Shown piece by piece: positions 55,493 through 64,000 of a DNA stretch of 64,000 bases (its first letter is position 1; each line of letters starts with the position of its first letter). Under the pieces are notes generated by a model. It worked only from the letters and a program-made list of their open reading frames with translations, did no database searches and had not been told where the DNA came from. Made by a program: the position numbers and the translations under genes. This stretch comes from Diphasiastrum complanatum. Its lineage: Eukaryota > Streptophyta > Lycopodiopsida > Lycopodiales > Lycopodiaceae. The stretch spans positions 29,010,361 to 29,074,360 of the forward strand of contig CM055109.1 in assembly GCA_029204225.1 (NCBI GenBank), written 5' to 3'.

Positions 55493-55687
55493 CAGGAGGA
55501 AGATGCCTCGGAACTTAAGAAAAAAATCCAGGCTTCTTCTAAGGTCATTGCAGCATCATTTGTGGATTCTGTGAAAGCTGAGGAAAACCTTCAGAAGCTC
55601 TTCCAAATGAAGGACAACAATATCTTCAAAGCACTTGGGCTACTCTTGACGCCTGGCACTACGTTTGATCAAAGTCGAGCTGCACGT
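55493..55687 (+). CDS. PDS5: PDS5 exon 11 (codons 517-581)
   Basis: 65 codons: QEEDASELKKKIQASSKVIA, ASFVDSVKAEENLQKLFQMK, DNNIFKALGLLLTPGTTFDQ, SRAAR. The F-x-x-xx-KAEENxQKLxxMKDNNIFKxLxxLL pattern is family-typical. Acceptor GTGCAG, donor GTATGA, phase 0. The intron before it is 15 kb, yet the reading continues exactly. Confidence 0.92.
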
Positions 55688-55867
55688 GTATGATTTGCAT
55701 TAAGCATAGCAGAATGCGAGCCTTTCTTAAATAGGGTTTGCTCGTTGACGAGCGAGAAAGAGTTTTAATCTATTTGTGCATTTTTCACATCTGTAAGTTC
55801 TGCACAAATGGATCAATGTCAAATTATAAGGCTTGAATTTTGCAATTTTTTGTTATGTGCTATGTAG

Positions 55868-56050
55868 GTCGATTTGCTGAAAAGAATTGGTGAAAAGCAT
55901 CCACAACATGAGTTTATGAGAATTCTGGCAACCAAATGCTCGTTCTTGCTTTTTGGGAAAGAGCACGTCATTGCAGTGTTAAAAGAAGTAAAGTCCCTAA
56001 ATGCTGCAGGGAATAAGGAGCTCGTCGCAGCAAGTTTGTCTTTGCTTGTG
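55868..56050 (+). CDS. PDS5: PDS5 exon 12 (codons 582-642)
   Basis: VDLLKRIGEKHPQHEFMRIL, ATKCSFLLFGKEHVIAVLKE, VKSLNAAGNKELVAASLSLL, V. LLKxIGEKHPxxEFxxxLxxKCSxLLFxKEHV is a strong PDS5 block. Acceptor TATGTAG, donor GTATGT, phase 0. Confidence 0.93.
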
Positions 56051-56408
56051 GTATGTTTCACAAGTTCTCAATTCTCATCGCTGTGCAAGTTATCCTTGCG
56101 ATAGTTATTTTATGTAAAGGCTGCCCATGTAGACTTTTCTACTGCGTTTTATTTGAAGGTGATTGGACAGTAGTGTCAACTGTTCGTGAACACTGTAAAG
56201 GGTGACTGTAGTCTTAGTTGTAGACTACCTGTGGAAGATAAGATGAAATCTTTCAGAATTAAATTAAAGTCTAAAAGGCCTTTGATAAGTGAGGTGTGAA
56301 AGATATATGATATATTGAAATGTCTAACCAGTTTCTGTACTTCCATGAGATTTAAGTACTCGTATCTTTTATGTAAGTGTGTGTCTGGATTTTGAATCAC
56401 TTGTAGTA

Positions 56409-56414
56409 TATGTG

Positions 56415-56446
<32 letters not shown>

Positions 56447-56451
56447 ATATT
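56409..56451. repeat. (TA)n microsatellite
   Basis: Nearly pure TA repeat with one break, in intron 12, directly before a sequence sharing the GCAACTATG end of the DNA element at 56970-57574. Confidence 0.9.
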
Positions 56452-56969
56452 CAAATTTTTTCACGATTCGCACTCAGAATCGCGGTTCACGAATTGCAAT
56501 TCGCTGCAACTATGTCTAGAACGTTTGCTTATAGAGATTACATAAGGAGATTACTTTATTTCGATCGTGTTGTGTCTTTGGGTAAGTTCTCCTTCGATAT
56601 GTTTAATAGATACAATTCTAAGAACCTGTTTCGGTTGCTCTATACTTTAGATGTATTTCATATTCTCACTTTTAAAAACTTAAAATTCTTTTAAGTCACT
56701 TTATAAATTCCAAAGCTAATGTTAATACTGAATGTTTTACCTCTAGTAAAGGTCTACTCATCACAATTTTTGCTTCATATCTTGAAAAAATTAGTTTGAG
56801 CTCTATTATGAGAAAGTCTGAAGTTATGAATGCTCTTCCTCGTTTGAAGAAACTTTGGAATCATCCAGTGCTTGCTTGGAAATATGTTAAAACTATCGGA
56901 CAAAAAGCCTTTAATTATGCTGATATTGGTCGGAATCTTTCAGGAAAGAAAAAGTTGTCTATCCTTAAT

Positions 56970-57574
56970 CATAGTTGCACTGCGTTTCTGAAACGCGTTT
57001 CGGAAATATGGAATTTTTTTTCAGAAACGTTTTTTCAAATTTTTTTTTTTGGTTTTTTTCTGTGCAATATGGGTATCAGGTGAAAGCTCTAATTAAGAGC
57101 ATAATTACTGTGTAATTTACCGAGTGTTTCGGGTGCAGGATGGTCCAGTTCAGGTGCATTAATCCATGTCGGGTTCTGTCAAGGATAAAAATTCAAAACT
57201 AACCTCTAGCCTATCTGTTACGGTCACAGATGGTCCCTGCCGTTGGGGGGTGTTGCCCCCCAAACCCCCCACCGGGGGGCTACCACCCCCCGGACCCCCT
57301 GTTTCTCGGGGGGCTACCGCCCCCCGAACCCCCTGAGCATTTATTGAAAACCAGAGCAAATAACAACCAAATAGCTATTGAAAATAAGATCTGTTTGTGA
57401 CCCATCTACTGCACTTCTGAGAGGCAAAATGCTCGTTTTTCCCCTAAAAAAATCTCAGCCATAAGCTATTTTTCCAAAAAAAAAAACAATTTTTTTTTTT
57501 TTTTTGTGATTTTGGGAGGAGAAACGTGGTTTCCGAAACGTCTCCTCCCAGAAACGCGATTCTGTGCAACTATG
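56970..57574. mobile_element. Non-autonomous DNA transposon (605 bases) with 8-base target duplication
   Basis: Ends are inverted: CATAGTTGCAC at 56970-56980 and GTGCAACTATG at 57564-57574, extended inward by imperfect GCGTTTCTG...CGTTTCGGAAA pairing. Flanks TCCTTAAT (56962-56969) and TCCTTAGT (57575-57582) form an 8-base duplication with one mismatch, the size made by hAT transposases. The core has T-runs and three GC hairpins but no coding sequence, so it would depend on a transposase elsewhere. Removing it re-joins the Penelope-like frame. Confidence 0.75.
57243..57327. repeat. Three successive GC-rich hairpins
   Basis: TTGGGGGG/CCCCCCAA (57243-57263), CCGGGGGG/CCCCCCGG (57272-57293) and TCGGGGGG/CCCCCCGA (57306-57327). 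Each is a perfect 8-base-pair stem with a loop of five or six bases; the outer pairs differ between the three but stay complementary. Confidence 0.9.
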
Positions 57575-59389
57575 TCCTTAGTAGCCCTTGTTCTTGTGGT
57601 GACTCCTTTTATTTGAAGTTTTGTGATCCTTCTTTAGGTCATATTGTTACTGCAGATACATCAACCCTTCCCTCATCGTTTTTGAAAGAGTCCTTTTCTA
57701 AAGGCACTAAATTTCGTCCTCCTCTGTCCATAGATGCTTGCTTGCTAAAATCTATAACTTTGAGTATTAATAAGTTCATTTACCATATTGAAGAATCTTT
57801 TGGAGTGCATGGTTTCTTATCAGAATGGAAAGCTAAAGTTCTAAATTATGTGACTTTGAGTTTGGAAAAAGTCTCATTGGTCCCATCTTCTAATACTCAT
57901 ACTTCATTCTCTAATGTGGAGGAAGTTCTTTATAAGCTTCATAAACGTTTTGTCATTTCGTATGTGGATAAATGCTCAAATAATTTTGTATGCGTTTGCA
58001 AGAAATTCTATATGGATTCGTTATTGAATGAAGTCCATTATGTAGTGGGAACATATAACGCTTGTTCTCTTTCAACTATGAGTGTAATAAAATATCATCA
58101 AAAAATTTGTCCTTCTTATAACTTTAAAAGTTGAAAAGAGTGCTTTGCATTTTGAGTTTTGTTGGCTTAAGAACAAAAATCAAGATGTCAATTCAAAGAA
58201 GAAAAGATTTACTAAAATAATTGATGTTGAAGATTTTTGTTCTTGGTTGCACTTTCTCTTGGATAACTTGCATATTTCTCTAGGTGATTCTTTTTTCAAC
58301 AAACAATAGATATTCCTATGGGTACTAATTGTGCATTTGATCTACCTAACTTTTATCTTTTCTCTTATGAATTTGAATATATACAAAGACTAGTTTCTTG
58401 TGGTACTTGTCCCATCTTATTGCATAGATTAACTCATGTTAGAAGATTGTTGATGGCTTATTTGTTCCTGATCTTCTTAATTTTGGTAGTTTTCTATATA
58501 AAGACCCTAACGTTTTTGGTGGAGGAATCTATACTCATGTGAACTTAATTGTACAACTAGTGATGATAAGTGCAATTTTTTAGACCTGTCTATAAGCCAG
58601 GCTAGATCAGGTTTATTGGTTGGTATTTTTGATAAAAGGTTGCAGCCAAAATATAGTAACTTGAACATAATTCGCATGCCTCATATTTCTTCAAATACTT
58701 CAGATCCTGTTAAAAATGGAGTGATCACTTCTCAATTCTACAGGTTTCTCGTCTTTGCACTAGTAGAGATGAATTTGTAAACCACTCAAGCAAGCTAATC
58801 ATTTTGTTACTCCATAAGGGTTACTCGTTTAAGAAAATCATGAGAAAAGTTTGAACCGTTTTAGACTCTTTTGGTTTTATCTTTGGTTTTTCAGGTTATG
58901 GTATGTTTAAGATGATTAATAATAGAGTCCAGAAAAGTGGGTAGCTAAGGAGCCCTCTTTGTTTCTAGTATTTTGTCTTTGTTTCGGTAACTCGTATACA
59001 TATTATGATCCTTCTTCTTATTTATTTTATTTTATTTTATTTTTAATCAGATTTATAAATTTTAAATTTTAAGTTTCATTTTATTTGAATTATTATCATT
59101 ATTGTTATTTCTTTCTTCTTACTGGTTGTCTTTTGCTTCTTAGTCAACACTGGGTCTACCGAAGAGAATCCAGATCCTTAGAACCCGGTTAGCAGCTTAT
59201 GCTTGGGTACTGATGAGACATAAGCAATGCGGTTTGGCTAAGATTTGTTTATTGAATTTTATATTATTGTTTTGACTTAGATTCTTGGACTTTTTGCGTT
59301 GCTCGAATATTGTTTCTAAGCTTTACCTTATGAGTTATGACATCACTGACTTCTCTATATAAATTCGTGAAATTGGATATATTCTAATT

Positions 59390-59570
59390 TCACAAATAGA
59401 TACCATTTTGTTGAGGTGTGTAGGCATGAATACTCCGTCCTTGATGCCATTTTGATCACAAACTTTGAAGCTTTTGGAGATGTATTCTCCGCCTCCATCC
59501 GACCTTAGCACCTTGATGTTGGTGTGGTCGAGTAAAAACCAAGACACAGTCTCACTTTCTACCACAGAGG
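59390..59570 (-). pseudogene. Copia integrase fragment
   Basis: Minus strand: WFLLDHTNIKVLRSDGGGEY, ISKSFKVCDQNGIKDGVFMP, THLNKMV. The SDGGGEY and THLNKMV (for TPQQNGV) blocks are those around the second and third catalytic residues of copia integrase. An isolated fragment. Confidence 0.75.
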
Positions 59571-59915
59571 CTGAGTATAAAGCCTGGTTTTGGAAAGCCT
59601 TCCTCTTTTACCATATTGACTGAGTATGGTCTTTCATTTCACTCATAAGTAGATTTTTGAATTTTTTTAGTTTTGCTTGTTCTCTCACAAGATGTTGATT
59701 TTGCTGAGCTGATTCTAACTATGAGTTCAATTGATGTTGCATAACTGTTTCTTAGACCTGTCGTGACTTCAGCTTTTAGGAGTGTTGCCAGGAACAAAAA
59801 CTGGAGGTCACAGGATTAGAGTGAACTGCGTTTTTATCTACAAAGTAAAAGAAAATAGTTTCCTCTTTCTTTTTCTGATACTTTTCTTGCTAATGTTTCT
59901 TATACTTGAGTGCAG

Positions 59916-60073
59916 GAATTTTCTGGTCTATTTCCTGTGTTAGTTGATGGAGCAGAAAATGATTTGCTTAGTCTGCTCAGAGAGGATGGGGACGACGCAG
60001 TAAAGGAAGGTGTAGTGCATGTTTTGGCAAAGGCAGGAAGCTCTATACGTGACCGAATTACAGATGTTGGCAG
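59916..60073 (+). CDS. PDS5: PDS5 exon 13 (codons 643-695)
   Basis: EFSGLFPVLVDGAENDLLSL, LREDGDDAVKEGVVHVLAKA, GSSIRDRITDVG plus AG. FPxLxxGxExxLxxLLxxD...KEGxxxxLAKAGxxIR is a family-typical block. Acceptor GTGCAG; the donor GTTGAA is weak, but the frame runs into non-homologous sequence right after it. The next exon is not in the window. Confidence 0.9.
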
Positions 60074-61315
60074 GTTGAATCTGAGGGCCCTTATCTTGTC
60101 AGGCATTGTTTTGAGTAAGCTGCTATTTGTATCTTCTGTTCTTAAAGCACTCCTGGAGTTGGTCCATAATACCAGTAAATTCTTGTGATCAAGTTTGAAA
60201 TCTGGTCAAAATGTGTTGTTTTTTAGTGTTTGAATTAGCTACTACGTATGGTGGCCAAAATCCATTCTTTTTATTGAGCATTTGAAAAAGAATTGTCTAC
60301 ATGGTAATACTTTTGAAGACTGCAAACAGCAATTGAAAGATTGTTGTTTCAAAGTCATATTCTTAGATTGATTGTACATATATAGCGAATTCAGAAAAAA
60401 ACTAGTGCATACGTGGTGGAAATATGTCAGGCAACCCATACAAAACTGGAATTTGAGTTTATGCATTTTCAAATAATCATCAGGTACGTGCCAATTGGCG
60501 AAGAACATGAATTAATCAGAAGAGTTTGTTCAAGAGCCTGTGTCAAATAAAAAGATGCTCTAGTACATGTGTCTCATAAGCCTATAACACTGCTCTCTAG
60601 TATCAGCAAAAATGGACTCAACATGCAATTCAACTAGTCTCAATCTAGAATTTCTAGAGACAGCAAAAGGAACTCTAGAGCTACGAAGACCCTCCATGGA
60701 ACAGTCTCATCTCCACTCTGAACTTTGAAATTCACCCCTCTGGTCAAACTAGTTAAAAGCAGGTATTCAATATTGTCCATGGTGGTTTCACGATAAGTAT
60801 TATCTAGTCCTACACTACGGTCTCCGAATCATTCGGTGCTCCATGCCTTCTTGGCTCCTGTTCAATTCTCCATCCTATTTGCACCTCTTTTTGCTACCTG
60901 CCTTTACGGCTCCTGCTCCTTGCTTAATGCTCTCACCCTCCATTCCATTCTATCCCCTCCTCCCTCATGTTGGTTGTTCAGGGAGCCATTCAGTTCCAAA
61001 TGAACTAAATGGCTTACTGGTTGGAAGATCTTGACCGTTTAGGGAGTCGTTAGGACTTTCTTACTGAGTGACATTCCTATGTTATGCTACAGAATGTTAT
61101 GCAGCCATGCTTACTCTCTCTCACTTACACTATGTTTGGAGATGACTTGTGAATGCAAAGCTGCCATTTGTAAAGGGGCAAAAAGTTGTGTAAATGTATG
61201 TTGATTGAGGTAAGATTGAAATAACACAAGATTTTGAAATGGCCACCTCGTGCTTGACCTGCTAATCTTATTACCATGATGCATACAGAACAATAATAAT
61301 AGTATATATTATTTG
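60074..61315. other. PDS5 intron 13, first part, no recognised element
   Basis: No coding or repeat feature was recognised. Short frames such as 60242-60508 and 60843-61034 have no domain. Confidence 0.65.
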
Positions 61316-61765
61316 ATACAAATTCTAGATGGAGATACTAGTCCTACTAGCACTCACACAAAACCAAGCATAGAGAGAATTCAGATCGTAGGAGAATTGA
61401 GCAATTGCTCTAGCATAATAGAACTAAATGGAATAGTTGTGGTGGGGCGCCAGCCTTCTTATATAGTTTCTCTAATGATTGATAAAAGCTAATGAGCCTA
61501 AAGTAAATAGCAAAATAACAAAAGCTATTTACTAATAATACTACCTACATATGGTAAGAACCAAAAATGAACTAAGTACTAAATAGATCCTAATCTATTT
61601 GTAGTGCACCCACCTACATGCATAAGCCTTAAAAAACGAATTTACTATAAATAGAATGGCCTCTGAAAATAGCACGCAGGCATGGCCAAACCATCATTAA
61701 GGGATATCAAATAAACATTAATTCCTAACACTCCCCCTTAATGTTTACTTTGTTATCTATGACTC

Positions 61766-62547
61766 CTAGAAGTTCTCTAACTTTTGAAATTTTTCTTTGC
61801 CAAGACCTTTGGTAAATATATCTACAACTTGTTCTTCCGTAGGGCAATAGATAAGCTCCACTTTGTGAAAAACTGGATTTTTCGCCAATTTAATACAACT
61901 CTGATTGTCGCATTGAAGTACCGTAGGTGAATCTTGTACCATATGTAGTGTAGAATCCTTCGCAACCATATTGCTTCACATGTTGCACTTGTAGTAGCTC
62001 GATATTCTGCGTCTGTAGATGATAAAGCAATAGTATGTTGCTTCTTTGAACTCTAAGAGATAGCACCAGAACCAAGATAGAAAACATAACCTGTAGTAGA
62101 TCTTCGGTCTTTCGCATCTCCAGCCCAATCAGCATCCACATATCCCTGTAACTTCAAATCATCCTGTCTACCATAGAGAATACCAAATCTCAAAGTGCCC
62201 TGGATATATCTGAGTATTCGCTTAGCAGCTTTCCAATGAATCTGCTTAGGCTTAGCCATAAACTGACTAACCATACTCACAACATAAGCAGTAGCTGGTC
62301 TTGTAGTAGTTAGATAGATTAAGCTTCCAACAAGCTTTCTATATAACGTCTCATCTACATCGTGATCTTCCTCAACTTTAGTAAGCTTACATCCACTATC
62401 ATATGGTGTAGAAATAGCCTTGCACTCTGACATATTGAACTTTTTGAGAAGTTCATGAGCATACTTAGATTGAGATATAAATAGTCCCTGTGCTACTCTC
62501 CATACCTCAATCCCAAGAAAATATTGTAGTGAACCAAGATCTTTCAT
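61766..62547 (-). pseudogene. Copia RT end and RNase H
   Basis: MKDLGSLQYFLGIEVWR, YRKLVGSLIYLTTTRPATAY, AAKRILRYIQGTLRFGILYG and YVDADWAGDAKDRRSTTGYV form the RT tail and RNase H start. A TAG then stands where SWSSKKQ would be expected; beyond it come [33 protein letters not shown] and [15 protein letters not shown], the RNase H end, in shifted frames. Confidence 0.88.
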
Positions 62548-63329
62548 ATCATCACTACAATAACAATATGATTATCCCTGATCAAAACATAAAGTGTATG
62601 CTCCGAACTACTTCTCTGAAAGCCAAGCTCCTCAAAGTATGTGTCAATCCTCGTGTACCATGCCCTAGGTGCCTGCTTAAGTCCATATAGTGCCTTGTCC
62701 AACCTGCAAACCTTGTCTTCATGTCCTGCTACTATGTATCCCTCTGGCTGCTCCATGTAGACTTCTTCCTCTAGAAATCCATTCAGGAATGCACTCTTTA
62801 CATCCATTTGTTGAATATCCCTTCCAAACTGAGCTGCCAATGATAAAACAGTCCTCATAGTAGTAGACTTAGCAACTGGTGCAAAAGTTTCCTCATAGTC
62901 AATCCCTTCCGGTTGAGCATAACCTTTTGCCACCAATCTTGCCTTATGTTTATCTATAGAACCATCTGATTTGTACTTAGTTCTATAGGCCCACTTGCAT
63001 CCAATGGCCTTTTTACCTGTAGGTAATTGAACAAGTCTCCAAGTCTTGTTCTTCATGATTGAGTCGTACTCCTCATCCATAGCTTTCCTCCAAATATCCT
63101 CTTTTTCAGCCTCTCTGAAAGTAGATGGATCCTTGGTTTCTAATACTGTGGCCATATATGCAAAATGTACATCCCCATCTTCATGATGATCCTCCTGTCG
63201 AACCTCCTGTCGATTTTGATCTTCATGTTGCTTTTCAAGTCTGGTTGATCTCCTAGTTCCATGTGTACTGGATTCTCCCTGTTCCATAATAACACTATCC
63301 TTGATAGTTTCATAGTACCACCTAGGCAA
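62544..63329 (-). pseudogene. Copia reverse transcriptase, active-site loop deleted
   Basis: 261 codons: EDIWRKAMDEEYDSIMKNKT, GKKAIGCKWAYRTKYKSDGS, DKHKARLVAKGYAQPEGIDY, EETFAPVAKSTTMRTVLSLA, QMDVKSAFLNGFLEEEVYME, CRLDKALYGLKQAPRAWYTR. It ends HIVIVVMI where the family continues into the catalytic YVDD; the YVDD loop and the following 20-30 residues are gone, and the sequence resumes at DMKDLGSLQYF in another frame. It is therefore inactive. Confidence 0.88.
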
Positions 63330-63433
63330 TCTTCTAGCTTCTGATGTAGGATGCTTCTTGCCTGGTGAAGTAGGAGGTCAATAAGTATCCCTTATACTTG
63401 ACCTCTCCTTCCTCTTTCCTATCTCAACCAAAG

Positions 63434-63865
63434 TCACTCTAGGTTCTTGAATTGCGTAGACGATACATGTGTCGATTCAGGTTCCTGTAATAACTCATCA
63501 CATAATATAGGGATTCCTCGATCTTGATCCTTATCAAAATATATCTCTGTAACTTCATGAGTTGATTCCTCATCAAAGACTACATCCCTACTTATGATTA
63601 TTTTCTTACCCTCCAAGTCATATAACCTGTATCCCTTCTCTTGATTATCATAACCAAGAAATAAACACTTGGTCGCCTTAGAATCCAATTTGCTCCTTGA
63701 ATCCTTAGGTATATAAGAATAAGCAATACTCCCAAACACTCTCAAATGACTTACATCTCGCTTCCGACCCGTGTAAGCTTCCTCTGGAGTTCGATTCTCT
63801 ACAACCTTTGTAGGACTTTGATTCAAAAGATAAACCGCCGTCTTAACTGCTTCACCCCAAAACAT
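63434..63865 (-). pseudogene. Copia integrase C-terminal part
   Basis: Minus frame: FWGEAVKTAVYLLNQSPTKV, NRTPEEAYTGRKRDVSHLRV, FGSIAYSYIPKDSRSKLDSK, ATKCLFLGYDNQEKGYRLYD, KKIIISRDVVFDEESTHEVT. These are standard end-of-integrase and linker blocks. It is nearly identical in kind to 35400-35800 of the intron 5 copy, which helps define both. A frameshift follows before RT. Confidence 0.88.
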
Positions 63866-64000
63866 ATTTGGAAGATTCCGTATTTGCGAATTGTCTCCTT
63901 ATACCTTGATTGTAAAGACCCTAAAGGATTGCCTCTAAGACGAGGATAGGAGAACACAATAGGAGAGAGACTATGGAGCCAAACCGCCCAACCAATCCTA

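Larger units (their letters stand above)
56513..58950 (+). pseudogene. Penelope-like retroelement relic
   Basis: The first part (56513-56969) ends with NALPRLKKLWNHPVLAWKYV and GQKAFNYADIGRNLSGKKKL. After the nested DNA element, the second part (57575-58134) reads SPCSCGDSFYLKFCDPSLGH, IVTADTSTLP, KGTKFRPPLSIDACLLKSI, LSEWKAKVLNYVTLSLEKV and LHKRFVISYVDKCSNNFVCV with CKKFYMDSLL. These correspond to the region before and at RT block 1 of Penelope-like elements (pattern ADKxxNNVVxVCKxxY). Further on, in shifted frames, come LHFLLDNLHISLGDSFFQQT, IPMGTNCAFDLPNFYLFSYE (58312-58380) and CNFLDLSISQARSGLLVGIF with DKRLQPKYSNLNIIRMPHIS. The catalytic YVDD is replaced by HVRR (58435-58446). No GIY-YIG endonuclease was found. 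Confidence 0.78.
56051..59915 (+). other. PDS5 intron 12 (3.9 kb) with Penelope-like element
   Basis: Contains an AT microsatellite (56409-56451), a Penelope-like retroelement relic with a nested DNA transposon, and a minus-strand copia integrase fragment. Bases 58950-59330 and 59580-59900 are AT-rich with nothing recognised. Acceptor GTGCAG at 59915. Confidence 0.85.
18897..64000 (+). other. PDS5: PDS5 gene (sister chromatid cohesion factor), 5' half, 13 exons seen
   Basis: PDS5 is a HEAT-repeat protein that binds the cohesin ring together with WAPL and the acetyltransferase, and controls cohesin release and sister-chromatid cohesion in the nucleus. Thirteen exons join in phase into about 695 codons without a stop; known PDS5 landmarks appear in order: ALKPCMDALILPSILKHKDKDVRVLVATCLSE-type N-terminus, RVSILDTVAKVKTCVLMLDLEC, DVRLKAVDLLG, EWIPGKILRCCYDKD, VKHWIAMFSNFDK, and LLSLLREDGDDAVKEGV. 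Full-length plant proteins of this long class are about twice this size, so the remaining exons lie past 64000. Introns range from 79 bases (exons 7-8 have an 84-base gap) to 15 kb. Expression class and paralogue number cannot be judged here. The exons look intact although the introns are full of mobile elements. Confidence 0.9.
61316..64000 (-). mobile_element. Ty1/copia element, minus strand, running off the right edge
   Basis: Minus-strand order from the right edge: integrase end (63865-63434), RT (63329-62544), RT end and RNase H (62547-61766), polypurine tract and TGTTAGGAATTAATG LTR start (near 61730), LTR down to about 61316. Same family as 34801-37810. It has few breaks: a frameshift near 63430-63330, a deletion at the RT active site near 62546-62556, and a TAG replacing a Trp codon near 62055. 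Confidence 0.88.

Noticed and set aside
60843-61034. 63-codon frame rich in Leu/Pro in intron 13
   Set aside because: Low-complexity pyrimidine-rich sequence; no PDS5 match and no splice support.

Overview
The window is nuclear DNA of a land plant with a large, repeat-rich genome. The evidence is one spliced host gene with canonical GT-AG introns, embedded in relics of Ty1/copia, Ty3/gypsy, LINE, Penelope-like and small DNA elements, plus long CT/GA, CA and AT microsatellites. The Penelope-like relic and introns of up to 15 kb would suit a fern, lycophyte or gymnosperm, but I cannot name the species. No bacterial-type system, rRNA, tRNA gene or CRISPR array was seen.

Host gene: from 18897 to beyond 64000 on the + strand lies a gene for the cohesin regulator PDS5. 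Thirteen exons were reconstructed; their phases fit without a stop and give residues 1 to about 695, roughly the N-terminal half of the HEAT-repeat protein. The rest lies past the right edge. The introns carry most of the mobile elements: intron 2 (7.7 kb) holds LINEs A and B, intron 5 a copia relic split by a solo LTR, intron 10 (15 kb) a gypsy element and an antisense head-to-tail LINE array, intron 12 a Penelope-like element split by a small DNA transposon, and intron 13 a copia element running off the window.

Left flank (1-18170): rearranged LTR-retrotransposon debris. It includes a gypsy integrase/chromodomain relic, a copia RNase H end, a TRIM-like LTR pair with a primer-binding site, a large inverted repeat, and two related copia pieces in opposite orientation joined gag-to-RT. 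The rest is AT-rich DNA with no gene I recognise.

Most interesting content: a LINE family present as one nearly complete copy (B, 25545-30403) and several partial copies. Features shared between copies are (1) ORF1 and ORF2 in one frame separated by a single TAG, with no ATG at the head of ORF2; (2) two motifs at the ORF2 C-terminus resembling PCNA-interacting (PIP) boxes; (3) a 3' end made of a small hairpin plus an ATTAATAAAG-like motif running into (CT)n; and (4) insertion of further copies beside those tails, making head-to-tail arrays. Together they suggest a microsatellite-targeted plant LINE lineage that may use stop-codon readthrough and sliding-clamp binding. These are inferences from sequence and need the comparisons named in each finding.
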